Positions 1-11,043 of a stretch of DNA of 64,000 nt are shown in pieces. The stretch lies in contig OZ005610.1 in the NCBI GenBank assembly GCA_963930655.1, positions 8,561,001-8,625,000 on the forward strand. The letters run 5' to 3'. Position 1 is the first letter of the stretch. Every line of letters begins with the position of its first letter. The notes under the pieces are model-generated. The model searched no databases, was not told where the DNA came from, and worked only from the letters and a program-made list of their open reading frames with translations. This stretch comes from Myrica gale. Its lineage: Eukaryota; Streptophyta; Magnoliopsida; Fagales; Myricaceae. A program made the position numbers and the translations under genes.

Positions 1-1
1 G

Positions 2-1204
2 TTTTCTGGCATGGACTTTGTCCTCACCAGTGATCCTGTGAACGTCCACCACATTCTGAGCAAGAACTTTTCCAACTATGAAAAAGGGACCGAAATCCGG
101 GAGATTCTGGAGCCTTTGGGAGATGGACTCATTAATTCAGATTCAGATTGGTGGGCATACCAGAGAAAACTGATGCATTCTATCATAAAAAACAGCAAGT
201 TCGAGCTGTTTTTGGAGAAAGTTGTTCGACAAAAGGTGGTGAATGGCTTAATTCCGGTCCTCGATCACATCTCCAACTTACAGAGTCAGGTGGATTTGCA
301 AGAAGTTTTTAAGCGGTTCACATTCGATAACAGTTGCTTGATGGTGTTAGGCTTTGATCCAATTTCCCTTTCACCGGACTTTCCCAAGCGTACGTATGCC
401 AAGGCTTTCGATGAGATAGAAGAGGCAACCTTGTACCGACACATCCTGCCAAAATGGTGTTGGAAGTTTCAGAGATGGCTGCAAATGGGACAAGAGAGGA
501 AGCTGAGAAAAGCTTGGGAAACCTTTGATAGATTCTTATACGGATGTATTTCTTCAAAGAGAGAAGAATTAAGCCGAAGCAGAACCCAAATGGAGGAAGC
601 TGACTTCAGCTTGTTGACAGCTTATATGATGCATGAGGATAAAGGAGGCAGGTTAGGTACGGAAATTTTTTTAAGGGACACCGTGTTCAATCTCATGGCA
701 GCAGGGAGTGACACCATGGGTATGGCTCTCACTTGGTGTCTCTGGCTTGTGGCAACGCACCCATCTGTGGAAGCAAAGATTCTGGACGAGATGAAGGAGA
801 AAGTCATGGTCAAAGATGAGAACTCGGAGCGTTTTGGTACACAAGAGCTGGAAAGACTGGTTTATCTTCATGCAGCGTTATGTGAGGCATTACGGCTATA
901 TCCGGTGGTGGCTTTCGATCCGAGAACCGCAGTTGGACCAGATACTCTTCCAAGCGGCCACCATGTGGGTCCAAATACAAAGATAATAATTTTTCTGTAT
1001 GCAATGGGGAGAATGGAGGAAATATGGGGTGAAGATTGCTTGGAATACAGGCCAGAGAGATGGATCTCGGAGCAAGGAGGAATCATATCAGTGCCATCTT
1101 ACAAGTTCTCATCGTTTGGGGGAGGCCCCAGGAGCTGTTTGGGCAAGGCAATGGCTTTCATTCAAATGAAAATCGTTTCAAAGATATTGAATTGGTTTGT
1201 GTGA
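2..1204 (+). pseudogene. CYP96A-like cytochrome P450, 5' part, interrupted by Copia insertion
   Basis: Cytochrome P450 of the CYP86 clan, closest in my reading to CYP96A (midchain alkane or fatty-acid hydroxylases of wax synthesis, ER-anchored). The frame is open from base 2, so the true start and membrane anchor lie left of the window; the ATG at 11 is internal. Counting from that ATG, the I-helix motif AAGSDT is at residues 230-235, the ExxR pair at E292/R295, a PERW motif follows, and the heme loop FGGGPRSCLG places the ligand cysteine near residue 376. At base 1175 the frame enters the LTR of a Copia element and stops at 1204, so about 43 native C-terminal residues are replaced by a short LTR-encoded tail. 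No other break is seen in this part, so the gene was probably intact until recently. CYP96 membership is from remembered family resemblance. Confidence 0.88.
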
Positions 1205-1529
1205 TTTCACAGTAGGATGAAAACTGAGTTTGAGGGGAGAGGACTACTGATTGAGAGGAAAACCTTCTCGTCAATTTCTTGCTACTATTTTCTCTACATA
1301 ATACAAAGCATTGCTGTCCTATTTCTACAAAAACAGCTGTACTACAAGAGTCTGTTGTGTGTGTGACAGAGTGGTCTTGAACCTGCAAAAGCAGCTGAGA
1401 AGCGGTGCTCTGTCCAGCTTGTAAAATGGTAGTGGTCGACAAAAACAAACATTTGCACTCTGCTTCACTTCAGCCACGCGTGACTCACTTGGGACCACCA
1501 CAGTGCCAGCTCACATATTATTTTCGACA
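1176..1529 (-). repeat. 3' LTR of the Copia element
   Basis: Left-hand copy on the + strand, 354 bp, which is the 3' LTR of the minus-strand element. It reads base for base like the copy at 6139-6492. The gag-pol stop codon (1518-1520) lies just inside it. Confidence 0.95.
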
Positions 1530-4500
1530 CTCCCCCTCAAGATGTGAGTGAATAGAGTGAACTCCCATCTTGTTCAGTAACAAATGAAATTGTTTACTTC
1601 CAACTGGTTTTGTAAGAAGATCTGCCACTTGACTATTAGATGATACATGGAATGGTTTAAGTAGTCCTTCTTGCATCTTTTCTCGAACCAAGTGGCAATC
1701 TATTTCAATATGTTTCGTTCTTTCATGATAGACTGGATTTGATGCTATATGTATTGCCGCCTGGTTGTCACAGAACAATTGTATTGGATTTTCTTGTTGA
1801 AAACCAAGATCAGCTAGAAGACTCTTCATCCAAATCAGCTCACATGTTGTTGATGCCATGACTCTATATTCAGCTTCTGCCGATGATCTTGAGATCGTGC
1901 TTTGCTTCTTTGATTTCCATGAGATCAATGCATTCCCTATGAAAATGCAGAAACCTGTTATTGATCTCCTTGTGTCTATGCAAGCTGCCCAATCAGCATC
2001 ACAGAATGCTGAAAGTTGCATCTTGTTTGAGGCTGGAAAAAATAGTCCTTGTCCTGGTGACCCCTTGATGTACTTGACGACTCTCATTGCTGCTCTTAAA
2101 TGTGTCTCCTTTGGCTTGCTCAAAAATTGACTAAGAACCTGGACAGCATATGAGAGGTCGGGTCTTGTGACCGTGAGGTAGAGAAGCTTTCCAACTAATC
2201 TTCTGTATTGCATTGGATCAGCCAAGTCTGCTCCTCCTTCTACTGAAAGCTTTAGGTTTTGTTCCAAAGGAAAATTCACTGGTTTTGCTCCTAGCAACCC
2301 GCAGTCTTTCACCATCTCCAGCCCATATTTCCTCTGGCTTATCGATATTCCTTGTGCCGACCTTGCCACTTCAATCCCAAGGAAGTACTTCAACCTTCCT
2401 AAATCCTTTAATCTGAACTGCCCCTTCAAATATTGCTTCAATGAGTCTATTTCGGATTCATTATTTCCAGCAATTACAATGTCATCTACATAAACCAACA
2501 TAGTTGTGAATGTGGTTTCAGTCTTCTTTACAAACAAAGAGTAATCAGCCTTTGATTGTATAAACCCACGTTGAGTAATTACTGTCGTAAGTTTCTGATT
2601 CCATTGTCTTGAGGCTTGCTTAAGCCCATAAAGGGACTTCCTTAGCTTACATACTTTGTTCTCTCCCTTTCCATCAAGACCAGGTGGCAACTTCATATAC
2701 ACTTCCTCCTCAAGCTCCCCATAAAGGAAAGCATTGTTGACATCCAACTGGTACAAGAACCAATTATTTGCTGCTGCCAAAGCTAACAAACATCTTACCG
2801 TGGTCATTTTCACTACTGGTGAAAAGGTCTCAAAGTAGTCAAGTCCTTCTCGTTGTGTATACCCTTTAGCCACTAGTCTCGCTTTGTAGGTCTTCTCCTT
2901 AGTGACTGCATTAAATTTGATCTTGAACACCCATTTGCATCCAACCAAGGTCTTCTCACACGGGAACTCAGTTAATTCCCAAGTCTGATTTTCTTCTAAT
3001 GCCCTTAGTTCAACCTCCATGGCCTTTCTCCAGCAAGCATGTTTTACAGCCTCCTCATAGCTATCTGGTTCTACTTCCATGCTTATGTTTGAGACAAACT
3101 GTAAATGGTCAGGAGATAATCTGTTGTAATCGAGATAAGAACATAAACTAAATTTGTTACCTGTACTCTTAGCTTTATTCAATGGAGAGTTTCTTGGTTC
3201 AGCCAAGGAAGTAACAAGTTTACAATGATAATCCCTTAGGTAATCTGGCTGTTTCCTAACCCGAGTAGATCTCCTAGGCTCGACTAATGGTTCAAGTGGT
3301 TGTCCATTTTCTGCACTCGAAGAAGGCAAGGCATTTGGCATCTGAATTTGTTGTCTTTGTTCAACAAATGTGGATGCCTCTGGAACAGATTTTTGTATTG
3401 GAAGGTCAGTGAAAGGTGCATCAAGGATTGGATTGGGAATAACAGGTATGTTGTCATGAATGGATATGGATGGTGTTGGTAGAATTCCTGGTGAAAAGCT
3501 TTGGTTTTGGAATGGGAAAATGTCTTCTTTAAATATGATATCTCTGGATACAATCACTGTTTTACTCTGGAGATCATATACTTTGTAGCCTTTTATTCCA
3601 TATGGATATCCTATGAAAACACATTTCCTAGCCCTTGGGTCAAACTTGGATTTTTGGGGCTGCAAATTGGACACATAACATAGACACCCGAAGCTTCTAA
3701 GGTGAGAATAGGAGGGAATCTTTGAGAACAGAATCTGAAAGGGTGTTTGGTTATTTAAATTTGGAGTAGGGATTCGATTGATTAGGTAGGCGGCTGTCAA
3801 TATGCAATCACCCCAAAAAATCAAAGGTAGATTGGCTTGGAATCTCAAGGCTCTTGCAACATTTAATAGGTGCAGATGCTTCCTTTCAACTATGGAGTTT
3901 TGTTGGGGCGTATAGGTGCAACTTTGCTGATGAATAACTCCCTTTTGTGAGAAGTAATCTCTCATTTGGAATTCCGATCCTTGATCAGTTCTTATGCATT
4001 TAATCCTTTTTTCGAATTGGGTTTCAATAAGGTTGTAAAAGGATTCAACTAGCTTCCTAGTTTGGCTTTTGGTCTGCATCAAATAAACCCAAGTGCATCG
4101 ACTGTGGTGGTCAACAATTGTAAGAAAGTATCGAGAACCATTGAGAGAAGAGACCGAGAAAGGACCCCAAATATCCATGTGTATTAGATCAAAACATTCT
4201 TGTACAATTTGATTCTGAGAAGGAAAGGGTAATCTGACTTGTTTCGCCAAATGGCATACATCACAGTGCTCATTTTCTAAAGGAATAGGAATGCTAGAAT
4301 CTAGAGAATGCAGAAGTTTTAGACGAGGAATAGAAGGGTGACCTAATCTCAAGTGCCAAAGGTTGGGGTGTAAAACATTAGCTGAAAGGGTGGTGTGTTG
4401 ATCTACTCTAGTTCCTTCCACAGCCGAACCTTGGATCAGATGGTATAATCCTTGCACTTCCTTAGCTATCCCAATCATTCTCCATCTGGTAAGGTCCTGT

Positions 4501-5999
4501 ATAATGCAAAACCCAGCTATGAGTATCAAGCAACAGTTTATGTCCTTAACTAGTCTACTGGCAGATATCAAGTTGAAGGAAAAACTTGGCACACTTAAGA
4601 CATTCTCCAGTGTTATGGTTGGAGTTAAAGTCACCTTCCCTATATGGCTCACTGGAGCAACTTTCCCATCAGGTAATCTAACAAAAGTATTTTCCACTGA
4701 TGTTTTCGAAATCAACAAGTCATGGGAGCTAACAATATGGTCTGTTGCCCCCGAGTCCAATATCCATACAATATTCCTTCCAACTTCAGCGGCATTTACA
4801 ACAACATCATTATGGAAAACTGAATGTGTCGTTGGTAATTTTGCATCAACTATTAAGCATGTAGATTCAAGTGCCATACCTGCCATGTTTGATTGGACCG
4901 AGCTATGAGTCCCTGAAGGATTCGAAGTCACCTGGTTAATCATCGAGGAAGTGGAGTTCTGAGATTTCAGCAAGCTCAAAAGTTGTTGGACTTGTTCTTG
5001 TGTTATTGGTACGGTTGGGCTGGTGCATGAATCAACTCCTGAGACTTGGTTTGCTACTCTCATTTGAACTCCTCTGTTTCTGTTGTTCTTGTGGCCTGGT
5101 GGATATCCATGAACTTCCCAACAAGTTTCTATGGTGTGGTTTGTCCTGTTGCACTTTGCACATGGTGGTCTCTCCTTTGTTCCCTTGTAGTTAGGCCTTT
5201 GACCTGGCTTGGTCTGCGGTTTTGTGTTCTGATATTTATCAGATCTTGTGAATAGTGCTGCTGATTCTGTGTTCACTTGTAAACCTGTGCTAAGCTCAAG
5301 GTTTGATTCTTCTTGTAAGACCAGATTGAAGACACGATCCATGGTAGGGAGATGGTCCCTTAACAGGATTTGATTTCTCAGCTGCGTGTAGCCCTCGTCC
5401 AATCCCATGAGGAACTGCATTACGCATCTTCTCTCTTGCTTCTTGTTGATAGCACTTACAGCACCACAATCTTCACTAGTGCAGACATAAGGCTCTTCAT
5501 ATCTCTGTATCTCATCCCACAACATCTTGAGTTTTGAAAAATAAACACTGATTGGTGCTTTGTCTTGCTTTGTAGCTATGATTTGTTGTTCCAGCATGTA
5601 GATTCGATTATTGCTAGATTTCGCAAATCTTTTCTTCAGCTCCTTCCACACTTGTGCTGCTGAATCCGAATATAGAACAGAACTTGCAATCTCTGGAGAC
5701 AAACTGTTAGTTATCCATGAGAGGATCATGTGGTTGCATCTTTGCCACTGACCATATGTAGAGTTGGAATCTGCTGGTTTGACAATGGTTCCATCTATGA
5801 AACCGAGTTTGTTTTTGGCGGAGAGTGCAACGAACATAGCCCTAGACCAAGAGTGGTAGTTTTGGGCATTCAAGGGTTGAGACACTAGTACTAGACCAGG
5901 GTTTTCACCATGATGAAGGAAGAAAGGGTTATGACTGTCTTCTCCATTGTTTTGTCCAACGTTGCTGCTATTCCCAGAATTTTCTGTTGCAGCACTCAT
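1518..5999 (-). CDS. Copia gag-pol polyprotein, 1493 aa, uninterrupted
   Basis: A single open frame encoding all Copia functions in the standard order. Residues 25-250 are the gag region. A CCHC zinc knuckle uses C280, C283, H288 and C293. The aspartic protease motif D-S-G-A starts at D415. A pre-integrase zinc-binding motif uses H549, H554, C579 and C582. The integrase catalytic triad is D609, D672 and E705. Reverse transcriptase carries YVDD at 1170-1173 within about 1000-1240. RNase H acidic residues are near D1334, E1375 and D1411. The order protease-integrase-RT-RNase H is diagnostic of Copia as opposed to Gypsy. The start at 5999 follows the primer-binding site by about 130 bases and I see no nearer usable ATG. 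No key residue is missing, consistent with a potentially active copy. Confidence 0.96.
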   Translation of the reverse strand: MSAATENSGNSSNVGQNNGEDSHNPFFLHHGENPGLVLVSQPLNAQNYHSWSRAMFVALSAKNKLGFIDGTIVKPADSNSTYGQWQRCNHMILSWITNSLSPEIASSVLYSDSAAQVWKELKKRFAKSSNNRIYMLEQQIIATKQDKAPISVYFSKLKMLWDEIQRYEEPYVCTSEDCGAVSAINKKQERRCVMQFLMGLDEGYTQLRNQILLRDHLPTMDRVFNLVLQEESNLELSTGLQVNTESAALFTRSDKYQNTKPQTKPGQRPNYKGTKERPPCAKCNRTNHTIETCWEVHGYPPGHKNNRNRGVQMRVANQVSGVDSCTSPTVPITQEQVQQLLSLLKSQNSTSSMINQVTSNPSGTHSSVQSNMAGMALESTCLIVDAKLPTTHSVFHNDVVVNAAEVGRNIVWILDSGATDHIVSSHDLLISKTSVENTFVRLPDGKVAPVSHIGKVTLTPTITLENVLSVPSFSFNLISASRLVKDINCCLILIAGFCIIQDLTRWRMIGIAKEVQGLYHLIQGSAVEGTRVDQHTTLSANVLHPNLWHLRLGHPSIPRLKLLHSLDSSIPIPLENEHCDVCHLAKQVRLPFPSQNQIVQECFDLIHMDIWGPFSVSSLNGSRYFLTIVDHHSRCTWVYLMQTKSQTRKLVESFYNLIETQFEKRIKCIRTDQGSEFQMRDYFSQKGVIHQQSCTYTPQQNSIVERKHLHLLNVARALRFQANLPLIFWGDCILTAAYLINRIPTPNLNNQTPFQILFSKIPSYSHLRSFGCLCYVSNLQPQKSKFDPRARKCVFIGYPYGIKGYKVYDLQSKTVIVSRDIIFKEDIFPFQNQSFSPGILPTPSISIHDNIPVIPNPILDAPFTDLPIQKSVPEASTFVEQRQQIQMPNALPSSSAENGQPLEPLVEPRRSTRVRKQPDYLRDYHCKLVTSLAEPRNSPLNKAKSTGNKFSLCSYLDYNRLSPDHLQFVSNISMEVEPDSYEEAVKHACWRKAMEVELRALEENQTWELTEFPCEKTLVGCKWVFKIKFNAVTKEKTYKARLVAKGYTQREGLDYFETFSPVVKMTTVRCLLALAAANNWFLYQLDVNNAFLYGELEEEVYMKLPPGLDGKGENKVCKLRKSLYGLKQASRQWNQKLTTVITQRGFIQSKADYSLFVKKTETTFTTMLVYVDDIVIAGNNESEIDSLKQYLKGQFRLKDLGRLKYFLGIEVARSAQGISISQRKYGLEMVKDCGLLGAKPVNFPLEQNLKLSVEGGADLADPMQYRRLVGKLLYLTVTRPDLSYAVQVLSQFLSKPKETHLRAAMRVVKYIKGSPGQGLFFPASNKMQLSAFCDADWAACIDTRRSITGFCIFIGNALISWKSKKQSTISRSSAEAEYRVMASTTCELIWMKSLLADLGFQQENPIQLFCDNQAAIHIASNPVYHERTKHIEIDCHLVREKMQEGLLKPFHVSSNSQVADLLTKPVGSKQFHLLLNKMGVHSIHSHLEGECRK

Positions 6000-6138
6000 T
6001 GTGTGTTACGTGTTTGAGAAAAGTTCTAAGAGAAATGTGAGATGTTTTGGTATGAGAAAGTAGGAAATTTGTGCAAGAAATTTCAGAATGAGAGGACAGG
6101 ATCGAAATGAGAGGACTAAGCCTTCTGCTCTGATACCA

Positions 6139-6492
6139 TTTCAAAGATATTGAATTGGTTTGTGTGATTTCACAGTAGGATGAAAACTGAGTTTGAGGGG
6201 AGAGGACTACTGATTGAGAGGAAAACCTTCTCGTCAATTTCTTGCTACTATTTTCTCTACATAATACAAAGCATTGCTGTCCTATTTCTACAAAAACAGC
6301 TGTACTACAAGAGTCTGTTGTGTGTGTGACAGAGTGGTCTTGAACCTGCAAAAGCAGCTGAGAAGCGGTGCTCTGTCCAGCTTGTAAAATGGTAGTGGTC
6401 GACAAAAACAAACATTTGCACTCTGCTTCACTTCAGCCACGCGTGACTCACTTGGGACCACCACAGTGCCAGCTCACATATTATTTTCGACA
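6139..6492 (-). repeat. 5' LTR of the Copia element
   Basis: 354 bp, identical by eye to 1176-1529. It abuts the primer-binding site on its inner side and the second AATCG target copy (6493-6497) on its outer side. It should hold the element's promoter; I did not find a convincing TATA box. Confidence 0.95.
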
Positions 6493-6628
6493 AATCGTAG
6501 CAACCTCCATCTTATGGAACTATCATGTACAAGTGGTTGAAAGTCATCCTGTCTCGCCAAGCGTTTCTGTCGTACTTCATATGAAACATGGCCTTAAGGT
6601 TAGAATCACCAAAAGAAGTGATGCGTAG
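6493..6628 (+). pseudogene. CYP96A-like P450, severed C-terminal part
   Basis: This is the missing end of the P450 at the left edge. If the element and one AATCG copy are disregarded, the reading frame before 1175 continues in phase into 6498 and runs to a TAG at 6626-6628, supplying about 43 residues. The separated piece has no promoter or start of its own. It ends with a basic C-terminal stretch ending ITKRSDA. Since no further mutation is seen on this side, the only lesion I can see in the gene is the insertion. Confidence 0.88.
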
Positions 6629-6777
6629 GATTAGGTACGTTTCTATACGGGCTACTGATATTTAAACTTCCTTCATTAAGTAAGTTTTCTTGGTTTAGTT
6701 CCTGCTCTGTTATATTGTTTTCCATAGAAACTGTCCTGCTATCTGCTGGTTTAGTTTTCTGCTATCTGGGTTGTTGT

Positions 6778-8139
6778 CAGTGGCGGATCCAGGATCCAAT
6801 TCGAAGGGGGTCGAATACAAAAGGCGAAATGACAAAAAAAAAATTTCCCAACGTAATCTAAAAAATGTCTTAGAGTTAAAATATAAAAAATTAAGGATTA
6901 AAAAGCTTTAAAAATTTTAAAATATAAGTACGTACTATTTGCTAAGATTGAAAGTGGCAATTAGATCCTACTAATTTGCATATTATATATATATATATCA
7001 GAAAATGATATTTTGAGCAGCAGGAACTTCACAGAAATTCAAGGGCATGAAAAATCCTAAACAAACAAAAACCAACTAAATAATTTATTCGGGACCCAAA
7101 AATATGAGTGAGTTTCTATTTATTTTCAAAAAAATTAAAAAAACTAGAAATTTTTAGGTAGAAACCTCTATAGCCCTAAGATATCCAAACCAATTCAATC
7201 TCATCCTCTAACAAATTTCACAACTCACAAAATTTTAAACCGTAAAACATTTTTAGCATACTAAATAAATGATTTTTTCTACTGAATTGTAGAGAGAGAA
7301 TCTTGGATAGAGGGACATACTAGGGGTTGAAGGTCCAACAATTTTCAAGTGTAAAATCTCGAGTATCCTACAAAAATTGAAACCGTCAAAAATCTAAATA
7401 ATGAGATTGAGAGAGAGCTGAGAGTCAAGGGGGATATACACTAGAATTTTCAGTATCAAGTACTACAAAAATAGTATGGACAAAAATAACTGAGAAGTAT
7501 TGCATTATAATTCCTATAATAGTATGGAGAATTTGCTGTTAACTATAAATTGCCCAAATTGTTCAATAAATTGCCAGTGTCCTATAGGCTGCCAGGGGAT
7601 TTACCATCGTTAGTATTCAATTGCAAATACATTAATTAGGTTTGATAAAAGCACTAGTTGTCTCACAATGTCCAGTTAAGATGCAAATATCAAATTGTCA
7701 AATCTTTCACTCCAAAGAAAATATACTTTAAAAACTAAAAGAAAGAAGTAATAAAGAGGCAGCATGTATAACTAAGATACACATATACTCATTTACAGGA
7801 AAAACAAAACCCAGAAGACTTGATTTCTCTAGCACCAGGTGGTCCAGGTCCACGTAAAAGGAGGTCCACATTTGCCAAGTAAAAACCATCTGACGATTTC
7901 TCTGGCACCTTTAACCGGCCAAGGCTACTGAAAGTAGAGGCAATCAATACACACTGAAAATCAGGCCCTGCAAGCTTAAAACTATGGTTGGCCTGGGCCT
8001 ATGGGGATCGGGCTCCCATAGGCCCATACCAACTTATAATAAAATAATAAAATAATTTTTTTTTTACATATAATAAAATTTTTAGGCAGATCCAATGGGG
8101 GGCGGCCGCCCAGGGCCGCACCCCCTGGATCCGCCTGTG
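6778..8139. mobile_element. Non-autonomous hAT-type DNA transposon
   Basis: The bases GTTGTTGT occur at 6770-6777 and again at 8140-8147, a perfect 8-bp target duplication as made by hAT transposases. The ends are imperfect inverted repeats: CAGTGGCGGATCCAGG on the left, and CACAGGCGGATCCAGG when the right end is reverse-complemented. The right subterminal part contains GC-rich imperfect palindromes (about 7991-8030 and 8087-8135). The terminal sequence resembles Tip100-like hAT ends, from memory. The 1362-bp interior is AT-rich with no transposase frame, so movement would depend on an enzyme encoded elsewhere. Confidence 0.85.
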
Positions 8140-8332
8140 GTTGTTGTGCAACGATGTTCTCGGATGAGTAGTTGTGTGAAGCGGCTGACATAGCCTCTCT
8201 GTTATCTGTGGTGATCCCAGGTGTATTCCATAGGCTTTTGTACGATTCTTTTTATTGTGCCAGACTTTTTTTTTTGCTCGAATTACGGTGCCAGACTTAC
8301 ATTCCTATTATAGTGCTAATTTTGGGGACTAA

Positions 8333-8510
8333 GGCTATGTTTGTGTCGTAAAATTTTTGATATTGAGTTTAGTGTTGGTATTGAGTTTAGTGAAAAAGTG
8401 AAGAAAGATATAATTTTTTTATATTTTTTGATGGGATAGAGAGATTATATTGTAGTATTTTATTGAGAGTTGGTGAAATATTTTGTGAAATATTTGGTGC
8501 AAACTCAGCC
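8333..8510. mobile_element. Tourist-like MITE, family 1
   Basis: A 178-bp AT-rich element bounded by TAA at 8330-8332 and 8511-8513, the 3-bp duplication typical of PIF/Harbinger elements. The ends are inverted: GGCTATGTTTGTGT on the left against GGCTGAGTTTGCAC reverse-complemented on the right. Its interior shares long blocks with copies at 19212, 23987, 31877 and 47872. Confidence 0.75.
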
Positions 8511-8639
8511 TAAGAATTATCTTTCTTGTTTACTCCTTTCGGAGGGATAAACAGAAAGCTATTAAAATACTGGGTAAAGAAACGAATTTTTTTGCGTAAA
8601 GTTGGGCTGTTTATGACATTCTTTGTTTTGATAAGAATA

Positions 8640-9330
8640 AATATTCTGGATCATCAAAGAGCAGAGAAATGAGAATAAAATCAGCAATCACAAAAGATAC
8701 AAAGATTTAAGTGGTTCGGCTTTGAACCCTACGTTCACTGGCGGAAACTCAGGAAGAAATTCACTATAAGAAATGTGGAGTACAAATAGTGACAACACAA
8801 CACTCAAGCATAAAGCTCCAATACACTCAATATCTTCACATACAAAGAGATAGAATAATAACAGAGCCCTCTCAATTTTCTGCTACTCTTTTCTATAGTC
8901 TCTCTATTGGATTTTCTCGCTTCTCTTAGCCTTCGAAACATTCTTCTCCTTTTAAAGATGAACTGGCAAACTTACCGTGCATTTTCATGAATGCAAAGTT
9001 ATTTTTTTCAGCTATAGGACGGTCACAGCTGTAGATGGAAAGTCTTCGACAAGCTGCATTGTCGTTCACCTTTGTTAACAAAGCAAACGTTGAGCATTTA
9101 GTGGGAAGAAGAAATGTAAGAAAGCATTAAATGTTTTCCATTCGTGAATTCGCAATTCACACGAATCCGATTTGTTTGTCAAACAAATCGGCATGCATTT
9201 AATTCATGTTGAATTTGTTATTCAACATATGCTGCTTGACTTTTCAAGCCACACACGGTACATTCTTAGTTCAAACAAAACAACGTATCAAAATTAAAAT
9301 ATAGGACCATAAGCCTATTCCTAATTTTCC
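8640..9330. repeat. LTR-like repeat fragment rich in palindromes, family unidentified
   Basis: No coding sequence. The left part (about 8690-8960), with a conserved-looking stretch around 8710-8750, resembles sequence I associate with plant Copia LTRs. The right part (9025-9249) holds at least seven short palindromes or hairpins in a row. I could not define ends or a target duplication, so this may be a solo or truncated LTR. The class is a guess from texture. Confidence 0.35.
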
Positions 9331-9383
9331 ACGTTGCAGGAAGAAGAAAAAATGATCACTGACATGCCCCACTCTGGTTACCT

Positions 9384-10235
9384 TTATGTTGTGACCAACA
9401 GATACGCAAGGCCTTTGAGACATTCCACAATTTCAGACCCTCAAGCTTTGAACTTCCGTATACTCTATCCACAAATGTAATTGGAACCTGTAGACAAGCA
9501 GACTCTAAAGTCTAATCCACTAAAAGTGGTAGATAAATGAACTATGAATCAAGTCAACAAAGCACAAACTACATAATCATTATGGGAACTACTTTTAAGA
9601 CATTCTGCACTATTAGCCTAAATCTATATAGTTCAAGCATCATATATTAGTCTATATTATTACATTATATGCTACCAGACTCCCAGTGTTATGAGTCCCC
9701 CCCATGCATAAATGTGTTCGGGAGGAAAAAAAGAGTTGGACAACATGGTCAGATAGGCAAGACCATAGCATCAGTATCTGCCAGCTTATTGTTGAGGCTG
9801 AACTGGGGGCAAATTCAGACCCTCTTTCGTATAATATTTCCCCATCAACTGCAACAAGAATGCTAAACAATCTTGGACATCAAAGAGTTGTTCCAATACG
9901 AATCTATGCTTGCACCAGTTAATTCCAACTGTTTCCTTAATAAAAAAAGCCCACAGAAGACAAAGTCAGAAGGCTTTCCAAAACTAGATAACCCACGGAC
10001 GTACTTCGGTACTTACGTGGTGTGATAGATCATGAGCTTCCATGATTACAACAAAATTCCCAGATGCATGCTTCAGGCCATGAGCATAAGCCCTTCCTAA
10101 AATTCGAATATGCATCATTAATCCAAGTTCCTTTGTACTTCTGTAACGAAAAATATGAGGTAAACGAGGAGGACAATGTTGAGACGCTCGTTGCACGTCG
10201 GCACTGATTGTACTGTACTTGCTCTTCTCTTCCAT
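9384..10235 (-). pseudogene. DPM1: Dolichol-phosphate mannosyltransferase subunit 1 pseudogene
   Basis: DPM1 makes dolichol-phosphate-mannose in the ER. The reverse strand keeps recognisable pieces in order. The N-terminus starts at 10235 (MEEKSKYS). It is followed after a 1-bp insertion by the VPTxNERLNI block. A central piece, GLKHASGNFVVIM, ends at a good GT donor near 10013. The last exon is at 9384-9487, beginning VPITFVDRVYGSSKL after a CAG acceptor and ending in the family's VTT terminus, but with a 1-bp deletion near 9443. The exon carrying the catalytic DDGSPD motif is absent, and the middle exons (about 9690-9920) are barely readable. Because splice borders survive, it is a decayed gene duplicate, not a processed copy. 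Confidence 0.78.
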
Positions 10236-11043
10236 TCTCTGTTTCTGCTTTTTTCTGATTCGGATTCCAAAATGACTTCAAAGCTGCGTGCTATAGAGCA
10301 AGATTGTAGTGGGCAAATAGTACCTTAGTAGGCCGAGGCAAACTGCGTTGTGGATCTTTTGGGCGGAGCCCATGTCCTTTGTTTTGCATATGGGCTGGCC
10401 TGGCTATATACTCTCAATCAAGTCCTGCAGATAGATAATTGTTATTGAAAAAAAAAATTCAAAAAAACTCAGAGCATCTACCCAGTTCCAGAGCGTATTT
10501 GTGAAAAGGCCTGGACTAGAATTTGTTTTCAGGAAAAAGTACTTAAAATTTTGAAATATTTAGGAAATGTTGAGAAAATGGAAGAGATCCGAGCTTTATT
10601 GAATTTGGTGAGAAAATAGTGAGAAAAAATAAAATAAAATTTTATGAGAGATGATAAAAAAAAGTGAAAAAGAGAAATAATATTGTTAAGAACTCCTCCG
10701 TTGGTGAAAAAATCGAAAAAGTTAAAAAATTTGTAACACAATTCATGTTTGTATCGAAAAATTCTTAGAAGTTCCAAAATTTGCAAATGTGCCCTTGACC
10801 GTTTGATCTCCTTTGAGACAATGTTAAGCAGAAGGACACCAGTGCGAGTCCTTCGTAAAGATTGATCCGCCAATGCACAAAGGTACATTCCCATTTATGG
10901 CAACTGCTATATTACAATGAGTCAATGACCGATTGTTTCTTCTCTTATATATAATAAACAAGCCTAAATGAGAATCCCTTTATTTATTCACAGGCCTAAT
11001 ACCACCTTTCCGGCACTGAAACTACTGACAAATGAATGAATGT
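10236..11043. other. Intergenic, no gene seen
   Basis: Between the DPM1 relic and the last exon of starch branching enzyme I. From about 10440 to 10770 it is very AT-rich and begins with a GAGCATCTAC stretch of the kind found at ends of some plant MITEs, but I could not close the element. Nothing else is supported. Confidence 0.4.

Larger units (their letters stand above)
1176..6492 (-). mobile_element. Complete Ty1/Copia LTR retrotransposon, apparently young and intact
   Basis: A 5317-bp element in reverse orientation. Its two LTRs are each 354 bp and read as identical. The host bases AATCG occur at 1171-1175 and 6493-6497, a 5-bp target duplication as expected for Copia. On the minus strand the LTR begins TGTCGAAAAT and ends CTTTGAAA, so the usual terminal CA is missing. 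Next to the 5' LTR, at 6127-6138 on the minus strand, is TGGTATCAGAGC, the standard primer-binding site for initiator tRNA-Met. Next to the 3' LTR, at 1530-1541, is a polypurine tract (CTTGAGGGGGAG on the minus strand). One open frame fills the interior. All parts needed for autonomous movement are visible; whether it is transcribed cannot be seen. Confidence 0.97.

Noticed and set aside
3284..5255. Several 60-134 codon frames inside the first Copia element on either strand
   Set aside because: All overlap the intact gag-pol in other frames and show no domain.
9144..9249. CRISPR-like or microRNA precursor reading of the consecutive hairpins
   Set aside because: Stems differ and are too short for a plant microRNA precursor, and there is no repeat-spacer pattern; treated as a hairpin chain.
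10529..10894. Open frame of 121 codons on the minus strand in AT-rich DNA
   Set aside because: Phe/Ile-rich low-complexity product with no recognisable domain and no splice context; best explained by base composition.
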